Positions 14,345 to 18,914 of a stretch of DNA of 18,914 bases are shown here, one piece after another. This DNA comes from JBJXHB01 sp046160725 (GTDB lineage Bacteria; Pseudomonadota; Gammaproteobacteria; Burkholderiales; Burkholderiaceae_C). The translations under genes and the position numbers were made by a program. The notes beneath the pieces are model-generated. The model was not told the origin of the DNA, did not search any database, and was given only the letters and a program-made list of their open reading frames with translations. The first letter of the stretch is position 1; the number at the start of each line of letters is the position of its first letter. The stretch is from NCBI GenBank assembly GCA_046160725.1, contig JBJXHB010000565.1, positions 1 through 18,914 of the forward strand. The letters run 5' to 3'.

Positions 14345-15370
14345 ATGATTCCAACCAAGCCGGTCCTGCCGGTGCACGGCGCAGGCACCGACGGACTGAT
14401 CGTCGGGTTCTGGTTCGAGGCGGGGCGCCCGTCCCAGCCGGTCGACTCCCTGGAGCAGGCTGCCCGGTGGCGGGCCGCGGGCCGGCCGGGCTTTGCCTGG
14501 CTGCATCTGCAGCTGGGACACGCCGGCACGGGGCCATGGATCCGACAGCAGACCGACCTGGGCGAAGCCTTCCAGGAGAGCCTGGACGGCGGCTCCCGGT
14601 CGACGCGGATCGAGCGGGACGGCGAGATGCTGTTTGCCGTCATGAACGACCTGAAGTTCCAGTTCGGCTACGAGGCCAGCGATGTCTCGACGCTGTGGAT
14701 CGCGGTCGGCCCGGACCGGGTGATCAGCACCCGCCAGCAGCCGCTGCGTTCCGTCGACCGGCTGCGTCAGGCGGTCCGGCGCGGCGAGGCCATCGGTTCG
14801 CCGGTGTCGCTGCTGGACCATCTGGTCCGCGATCAGGCCGACGAACTCCAGGCCATCGTGCGCCAGACCGCCGAGCGGGTCGACGACATCGAGGACGCCC
14901 TGCTGGCGGGCCGCGGCGATGGCCAAAACCTGGAGCTGACGCGGCTGCGCCGCCTGATGGTGCGCCTGATGCGATGGCTTGCGCTGGAGCCGTCGGCGCT
15001 GCAGCGCACCCTGGCCAGCCCACCCGCCTGGGTCCCGCCCCAGGACATGGCGCGGCTGCAGCGGGCGAGCGAGGAGTTCGCGCTGGTGCTGCGCGACATC
15101 AGCGCCCTGCAAGAGCGCATCAAGCTGATGCAGGACGAGGTGTCGGCGCGGGTGGCCGAGGACAACAACCGGAGCCTGTTCACCCTGACCATGGTCACGG
15201 TGCTGGCACTGCCCATCAACCTGATCTCGGGCCTGTTCGGCATGAACGTCGGCGGCGTGCCGCTGTCCGACCATCGGGCCGGCTTCTGGATCATGGTCGG
15301 CGTCATCGGCTCGCTGACGTCGTTGATCGTGTGGCGGGTGCTGCGACGCCTGCGTGGGCGGAACTACTAG
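14345..15370 (+). CDS. zntB: CorA/ZntB-family divalent cation transporter
   Basis: The 341-residue protein is a member of the CorA superfamily of pentameric inner-membrane metal channels. A large cytoplasmic N-terminal domain (1-280) ends in a long helical region (DISALQERIKLMQDEVSARV). Two transmembrane helices follow: TLTMVTVLALPINLISGLFG and FWIMVGVIGSLTSLIVWRVL. The loop motif GMNVGGVP (299-306) is the ZntB form of the CorA GMN signature (ZntB usually GMNVGGIP), which favours zinc transport over magnesium. A basic C-terminus (RRLRGRNY) follows the last helix, as is usual. The ATG at 14345 has AGAGGA about 11 bases upstream; the frame is open from 14189, but that part overlaps the divergent gene. 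Its stop lies 7 bp from the stop of the convergent LacI-type gene, leaving almost no room for a terminator. Confidence 0.9.
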   Translation: MIPTKPVLPVHGAGTDGLIVGFWFEAGRPSQPVDSLEQAARWRAAGRPGFAWLHLQLGHAGTGPWIRQQTDLGEAFQESLDGGSRSTRIERDGEMLFAVMNDLKFQFGYEASDVSTLWIAVGPDRVISTRQQPLRSVDRLRQAVRRGEAIGSPVSLLDHLVRDQADELQAIVRQTAERVDDIEDALLAGRGDGQNLELTRLRRLMVRLMRWLALEPSALQRTLASPPAWVPPQDMARLQRASEEFALVLRDISALQERIKLMQDEVSARVAEDNNRSLFTLTMVTVLALPINLISGLFGMNVGGVPLSDHRAGFWIMVGVIGSLTSLIVWRVLRRLRGRNY

Positions 15371-15377
15371 CCGGGCT

Positions 15378-16418
15378 TCAGCCCCTCTTGCCGCGGCGGG
15401 CGGCGGGCGGCGGAGCGGTCGACCTGCGCACCACCAGCTCCACCTGAACCTCGCTGCCTTCTGGGAGGATGCCTGGCTGGCCCTCGATGCGCTGCACCAG
15501 TTGATCCGCCGCCATGGTCCACATGCGCTCGATCGGCACATGCACGGTGGTCAGTGCCGGCTGCAGCTGGCGTGACAGCGCCAGGTCGTCGAAGCCGATG
15601 ACCGACAGGTCGCGCGGCACCACGAGCCCCATGGCCTGCGCCTGCAGCATCGCGCCCCAGGCCAGCACGTCGTTGCCGCAGACGATGGCGGTCGGGGCCG
15701 GGCGCGCGGCCAGAAGGGCCGTGACGGCCTCGCGCGCCGCTGCCACGTCGTAGCGGGCCTGCACCAGCCCGGCCAGGGCCAGGCCGTGGCGTTTCAGGGC
15801 GGCGCGCGTGCCGGCCACCCGGGCGGCTGCCCGGTCGTTGGCGGCGGTGATGCCGGCCAGCATGGCGATGCGGCGGTGGCCCAGGTCCACCAGGTAGTCC
15901 ACCGGCCGCGCCATGGCCTCGCGGTTGCGGAAGCCGACGCAGCCCTGGCCGGCCGGCGCTGGCCAGGCGCCGATGTGCACAAAGGGCAGATCGCGCCGCT
16001 GCAGCAGCTCGATCAGGGCAGGGCGCTGGCTCAGGCCGGTCAGTGCAACCGCATCGACGCCGCGCTCGACCAGGTTGCGCACTTGCGCCGCCTCCTGGTC
16101 CGGGTCGTAGTCGCTGAAGGCCACCAGCACATGCCGCCCGGCGGCCACCATGCGGCGCTGGAAGGCCTGCAGGCCATGCGCAAAGATGGCGTTGTCGATG
16201 GTCGGCACCACGGCGCCCACCGTGCCGCTGCGGCGCAGCGACAGCGCGCGGGCGCCGGCATGGGCGACGTAGCCCAGCCGCTGCACCGCATCAACCACCG
16301 CCTGGCGCAGCGCCGGACGCACGTCGTCGGGCCGGTTCAGGGCCCGAGACACCGTGGCCGTGGACACGCCGGCGGCGCGTGCCACGTCGGCCACGGTCGG
16401 GGCGGGGTTGGGGGTCAT
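15378..16418 (-). CDS. LacI-family transcriptional repressor
   Basis: The 346-residue protein has the LacI/GalR layout. The N-terminal helix-turn-helix and hinge cover residues 8-62 (TVADVARAAGVSTATVSRAL, then NRPDDVRPALR and ARALSLRRSG). From about 66 on follows a periplasmic-binding-protein-like effector domain (TVGAVVPTIDNAIFAHGLQA, HRRIAMLAGITAANDRAAAR, IVCGNDVLAWGAML, LSVIGFDDLALSRQLQPALT). The family represses catabolic and uptake genes until a sugar or sugar-acid type effector binds. Two LacI-type palindromes lie in the 190-bp region shared with the divergent TRAP operon, so it probably represses that operon and itself. The overall pattern is like GntR-type LacI members, suggesting a sugar acid, but the effector cannot be read from the sequence. 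The C-terminus ends in a Pro/Arg/Lys-rich tail (APPPAARRGKRG). Confidence 0.95.
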   Translation of the reverse strand: MTPNPAPTVADVARAAGVSTATVSRALNRPDDVRPALRQAVVDAVQRLGYVAHAGARALSLRRSGTVGAVVPTIDNAIFAHGLQAFQRRMVAAGRHVLVAFSDYDPDQEAAQVRNLVERGVDAVALTGLSQRPALIELLQRRDLPFVHIGAWPAPAGQGCVGFRNREAMARPVDYLVDLGHRRIAMLAGITAANDRAAARVAGTRAALKRHGLALAGLVQARYDVAAAREAVTALLAARPAPTAIVCGNDVLAWGAMLQAQAMGLVVPRDLSVIGFDDLALSRQLQPALTTVHVPIERMWTMAADQLVQRIEGQPGILPEGSEVQVELVVRRSTAPPPAARRGKRG

Positions 16419-16464
16419 CGGCGCGCCAGCCCGGCGCCTGCAGCGGCGGCGGGGCGGATCATCC

Positions 16465-16478
16465 TGTAAGCGGTTGCA
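16465..16478. promoter_or_regulatory. LacI/GalR-type operator 1, upstream of the repressor gene
   Basis: TGTAAGCGGTTGCA is an imperfect LacI-family palindrome with the central CG and one mismatch in the right arm relative to TGTAA-NCGN-TTACA. It lies 47 bp upstream of the repressor ATG, where it could mediate autoregulation. Its partner site is 90 bp away, allowing repression by looping; this is inferred from position and motif. Confidence 0.7.
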
Positions 16479-16538
16479 GGCAGTGTAGAGCCGCGGTCCT
16501 GTGCATGGCGATCAAGGGAAAATACCAGCCCGGCTGCC

Positions 16539-16567
16539 TTGACAGCCGGCCACACGGCGGCGAGGAT
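16539..16567 (+). promoter_or_regulatory. Candidate sigma-70 promoter of the TRAP operon
   Basis: A perfect -35 box TTGACA (16539-16544) is followed after 17 bases by GAGGAT (16562-16567), a weak -10 match (3 of 6). The LacI-type operator begins two bases further on, so bound repressor would cover the transcription start. The exact -10 is uncertain; the -35 and operator placement carry the call. Confidence 0.5.
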
Positions 16568-16568
16568 T

Positions 16569-16582
16569 TGTAATCGCTTACA
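16569..16582. promoter_or_regulatory. LacI/GalR-type operator 2, upstream of the TRAP operon
   Basis: TGTAATCGCTTACA has perfect 5-bp arms (TGTAA/TTACA) around a central CG, the hallmark of LacI-family sites. It ends 26 bp before the ATG of the small membrane protein and directly follows a TTGACA-based promoter. It is the stronger of the two sites. Confidence 0.8.
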
Positions 16583-16608
16583 GAACTGTCTTGTCGCCGC
16601 GCACCTGC

Positions 16609-16833
16609 ATGACCACCTCGTCCCTGCGCACCTGGTCCTACCGCCTGGCCGCCGTACTGGCGGTGGTGTACGGCGTGTACGTCGTGGTGCTCAAGCTGCT
16701 GCAGCGCCCGACCGGCGGGCCGCTGGGCGAGGTCGGCGAGTTCCTGCTGGTGCTGGCTGCGGTGACGGCCTTTGCCGTCGGCCTGTTTGTCGACGAGGCC
16801 CTGCGCCGGCCGCAGGCCGACCCCCCCACCTGA
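16609..16833 (+). CDS. Small two-helix membrane protein, first gene of the TRAP operon
   Basis: The 74-residue protein has two hydrophobic helices: about residues 12-28 (LAAVLAVVYGVYVVVLKLL) and 43-60 (FLLVLAAVTAFAVGLFVDEA). A Gly-rich loop (QRPTGGPLGEVGE) separates them and the C-terminus is short and polar. I do not recognise a family. The ATG at 16609 is preferred; an in-frame TTG at 16591 would add six residues. No strong ribosome site is seen. It is the first frame after the operator and promoter and lies 63 bp before the TRAP binding-protein gene, so it is probably co-regulated with the transporter. It could be an accessory subunit or an unrelated small protein. Coding is supported by its hydrophobic pattern and by the clean fit between operator and dctP. 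Confidence 0.65.
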   Translation: MTTSSLRTWSYRLAAVLAVVYGVYVVVLKLLQRPTGGPLGEVGEFLLVLAAVTAFAVGLFVDEALRRPQADPPT

Positions 16834-16896
16834 CACCAGCCCTGAGTCGCCGGCTGCCCGGCCGTCTGTTCCATCCGCCACGTCAAAGGAGACGAC

Positions 16897-18036
16897 ATGA
16901 ACCCGTCCATCGATGAATCCCGCCGCCAGTTCCTGGACACCGCACGCCGCTTCGGCTTCACCACCGCGGTGCTGGGCCTGACCGGCGGCTACCTGTTCGA
17001 CAGCCAGGCGCTGGCGCAGACCGCAGCCGAGGAAGAGGCCAAGCAGAAGGCCGCCAAGGTGACGATGCTCTTCGCCACCGAGTACAAGATCGAGGACTTC
17101 GTCAAGTACCCGGTGATGCAGGCCCAGTACAAGGCCAACCTGGAGACGCTGACCAAAGGCCAGCTGTACTGCAAGCTGCATCCGGCGGGCCAGCTGGGTG
17201 TCGGCGCGGCGCTGGCCCAGAAGATCCAGGCCGGCACGGTGCAGGGCGGCGCGGTGTCGCTGTCCAACTTCAGCCCGTTCGCGCCGGTGGTGGACCTGAT
17301 CAACATCCCCTACTGGTGCGGCGACAACCAGCGCTTTGCCAACCTCGTCACCAGCAAGACCTGGAACGACGAGATCACGCCCAAGGTCATGGCGCGCGGC
17401 TACAAGCCGCTGTTCTATTTCACGGTCGACCCGCGCACCATCGCCAGCCGCAAGGGCTTCAAGGTCATCAAGACGCCGTCGGACATGCAAGGCATGAAGA
17501 TGCGCGTGCCCCCGTCCAAGTTGTTGCAGACCTTCTACCGCCTGGCCGGGGCCAACCCGACGGTGGTGCCGTGGGGCGAGACCTCCACCGCCATCAAGCA
17601 GGGCGTGGCCGACGGGCTGGACCCGGCCATTGCCGCGCTGGCCACCTTCGGCTTTGTCGACCTGCTGAGCAACATCAGCTACATCCGCTCGGTGCCGGAT
17701 GCGCAGATGTTCGCTGCCAACGCTGCCTGGTACCAGGCGCTGCCGGCCGACATCCGCAGCGCCTTCGATGCAGCCAACGAGAAGACCCAGGTCGAGACCT
17801 TCGCCCAGATCGAGAAGGCCCGCACCGAGAGCATGCGCCTGTTGCGCGAGGGCGGCTGCGCCTTCTATAACCCGACCGACGCCGAGATGAAGCAGTGGAT
17901 GGACACCTGCGGCGAGCAGCGCAAGGAGTACGACGAGTTCAAGATCCAGTTCGCCGGCTCGATGGCCGTGTTCGACAGCTTCAAGACGGCCGCCAACACC
18001 AAGGGCCCGATCACCGTCCCGGACTTCAGGTTGTGA
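16897..18036 (+). CDS. TRAP transporter solute-binding protein (DctP family), Tat-exported
   Basis: The 379-residue protein starts with a twin-arginine signal, SRRQFLDTARRFGFTTAVLG at residues 8-27, with likely cleavage after ALAQ. The mature part has the DctP pattern: KVTMLFATEYKIEDFVKYP, GQLGVGAALAQKIQAGTVQG, and later KTPSDMQGMKMRVPPSKLLQ. The segment NPTVVPWGETSTAIKQGVAD contains the substrate-contacting region of the family, and GLDPAIAALATFGFVDLLSN follows. It binds its ligand in the periplasm and hands it to the DctQ/DctM permease encoded next. Tat export suggests it folds in the cytoplasm, perhaps with a cofactor or metal; most DctP proteins use Sec. A good ribosome site (AAAGGAG, ending five bases before the ATG at 16897) supports the start. 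Ligand class is unknown; most TRAP ligands are organic acids. Confidence 0.94.
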   Translation: MNPSIDESRRQFLDTARRFGFTTAVLGLTGGYLFDSQALAQTAAEEEAKQKAAKVTMLFATEYKIEDFVKYPVMQAQYKANLETLTKGQLYCKLHPAGQLGVGAALAQKIQAGTVQGGAVSLSNFSPFAPVVDLINIPYWCGDNQRFANLVTSKTWNDEITPKVMARGYKPLFYFTVDPRTIASRKGFKVIKTPSDMQGMKMRVPPSKLLQTFYRLAGANPTVVPWGETSTAIKQGVADGLDPAIAALATFGFVDLLSNISYIRSVPDAQMFAANAAWYQALPADIRSAFDAANEKTQVETFAQIEKARTESMRLLREGGCAFYNPTDAEMKQWMDTCGEQRKEYDEFKIQFAGSMAVFDSFKTAANTKGPITVPDFRL

Positions 18037-18067
18037 GGGGCTGCTCCCGGTCGATGGAGGCGCGGCC

Positions 18068-18586
18068 GTGAGACGCGTGCTCGCGGCCCTGAACCGCGAC
18101 GCAGAGCGCTGGGCGATGCTGGTGTTCTATGCCTTCTGCTGCATCGTCATCGTGCAGGAGGTGGTGCGCCGCTTTGTCCTGAACTACTCATCGGCCTGGG
18201 GCGAGGAAGCGGCACGCTACGCCTTCATCTACCTGGGCTGGATCGGCGCGGCCTATGCGGTGCGCGAGCGGGCGCACATCCGCTTCGACGTGGTGGTCGG
18301 CCGCGTCGGGCCGCGGGCCAAGACAGCGCTGCTGATCTTTGCCGAGTTGGCGACCATCGCCTTCGCGCTGATCGCGCTGTACTGGAGCCTGCACACCGTG
18401 CGCACGCTGCTGCAGTTCGATGCGGCCACGCCGGTGCTGCGCATCAGCAAGGTCTGGTTCGAGGCGGCGGTGCCGATCGGCTTCGCGCTGGTGGTCTGGC
18501 GCTCGTGCCAGGGCATCGTCCGCGACTGGGCCGACCTGCAGGCCGGCCGCATGCCCTTCGCCGGCAAGGCGATGTTCGAAGAATGA
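18068..18586 (+). CDS. TRAP transporter small permease subunit (DctQ)
   Basis: The 172-residue protein has four predicted membrane helices, the typical DctQ layout. The family signature is visible at FVLNYSSAWGEEAARYAFIY, followed by LGWIGAAYAVRERAHIRFDV, equivalent to the usual WxEE...R...W..G...A.....HI pattern. A later helix AAVPIGFALVVWRSCQGIV completes the fold. DctQ pairs with DctM to form the inner-membrane TRAP permease, driven by a sodium gradient in characterised systems. The start is a GTG at 18068 with GGAGG (18056-18060) seven bases upstream. It follows the binding-protein gene by 31 bp and precedes dctM by 13 bp, so the three are one operon. Confidence 0.93.
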   Translation: MRRVLAALNRDAERWAMLVFYAFCCIVIVQEVVRRFVLNYSSAWGEEAARYAFIYLGWIGAAYAVRERAHIRFDVVVGRVGPRAKTALLIFAELATIAFALIALYWSLHTVRTLLQFDAATPVLRISKVWFEAAVPIGFALVVWRSCQGIVRDWADLQAGRMPFAGKAMFEE

Positions 18587-18599
18587 GCGCCGCCACCGC

Positions 18600-18914
18600 A
18601 TGAACGCCGTCTCGCTCTCCATCATCGGTCTGATCGCGCTGCTGGTCGTCGGGGTGCCCTTCTGGGTCGCCATGGGCCTGGGCACCGCGGCCATGCTGTG
18701 GTCCACCGGCGCCTTGCCGCTGACGCTGATCGGCGAGGCGCTGTTCGAGGGTGTCGACTCGTTTGCCCTGATCGCCATTCCGCTGTTCGTGCTGACCGGG
18801 GATGCCATGGTGCGCACCGGCCTGGGCGAGAAGCTGCTCAACTTTGCGGAGGCGACCTTCGGCTCGTTGCGCGCCGGCTTCGGCACCTCCACCGTGATGG
18901 GCTGCGGCCTGTTC
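18600..18914 (+). CDS. TRAP transporter large permease subunit (DctM), 3' end beyond window
   Basis: The frame starts at the ATG at 18600 and runs open off the right edge; 105 codons are visible of the roughly 430 expected. The N-terminus (MNAVSLSIIGLIALLVVGVP, FWVAMGLGTAAML) is a hydrophobic helix, followed by LFEGVDSFALIAIPLFVLTG and a segment ending FGTSTVMGCGLF. These are the standard opening segments of DctM, the ion-coupled transport subunit. An ATG overlapping the dctQ stop (18583) reaches a stop after six codons and so is not the start. No strong ribosome site precedes 18600, so translation may be coupled to dctQ. Confidence 0.95.
   Translation, partial: MNAVSLSIIGLIALLVVGVPFWVAMGLGTAAMLWSTGALPLTLIGEALFEGVDSFALIAIPLFVLTGDAMVRTGLGEKLLNFAEATFGSLRAGFGTSTVMGCGLF

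Noticed and set aside
15373..15384. GGGC-TTCA-GCCC hairpin in the 7-bp gap between the convergent zntB-like and lacI-type stops
   Set aside because: A 4-bp stem that overlaps coding sequence and lacks a T-run is too weak to call a bidirectional terminator.
13300..15447. A 715-codon plus-strand frame crossing the hotdog-like gene and the ZntB-like gene
   Set aside because: It spans two divergent real genes and the region between them, and its translation is Arg/Ala/Gly-rich noise. The same applies to the 515-codon frame at 11777-13324 opposite gshA.

Overview
The window is very GC-rich DNA (strongly G/C-biased third codon positions, with long mirror reading frames opposite almost every gene). 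It looks like chromosome of a betaproteobacterium of the order Burkholderiales. The pointers are an E. coli-type GshA, a PEP-CTERM envelope protein, a ZntB/CorA channel and a LacI-controlled TRAP transporter. The taxon is inferred from gene style, not from any marker gene. No tRNA, rRNA, CRISPR array, transposase or integrase was seen.

Left part (1-3270, minus strand): four genes read leftwards: an Lrp/AsnC regulator, an MtfA-like M90 zinc peptidase, a DUF169 protein and a TerC/YjbE-family membrane protein cut by the window edge. Centre (3396-10446, plus strand): a YedA-like EamA exporter stands divergent to the Lrp gene. It is followed by a glutathione S-transferase, a 1074-residue self-contained reductive dehalogenase, and a ~710-residue protein whose C-terminal half resembles cyanobacterial acyl-ACP reductase. 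The dehalogenase fuses a duplicated cobalamin-type RdhA unit, a two-cluster 4Fe-4S domain and a phthalate-dioxygenase-reductase-like FMN/NAD(P)H/2Fe-2S module. It has no Tat signal and no rdhB anchor gene beside it, so it should be a cytoplasmic, catabolic (non-respiratory) enzyme fed directly by NAD(P)H. This block is the most notable content of the window.

Middle-right (10447-14217, minus strand): a PEP-CTERM protein gene lies between gshA and a 38-bp near-identical copy of the gshA 3' end. This suggests insertion at, or duplication of, the gshA terminus. Upstream of gshA is a double-hotdog-like gene.

Right part (14345-18914): a ZntB-like channel gene runs convergent with a LacI-family repressor gene. 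Two LacI/GalR-type palindromes lie in the space between the repressor and a divergent operon. That operon encodes a small two-helix membrane protein, a Tat-exported TRAP solute-binding protein, DctQ and the start of DctM. The layout reads as a repressor controlling itself and an uptake system; the substrate cannot be told from the sequence.
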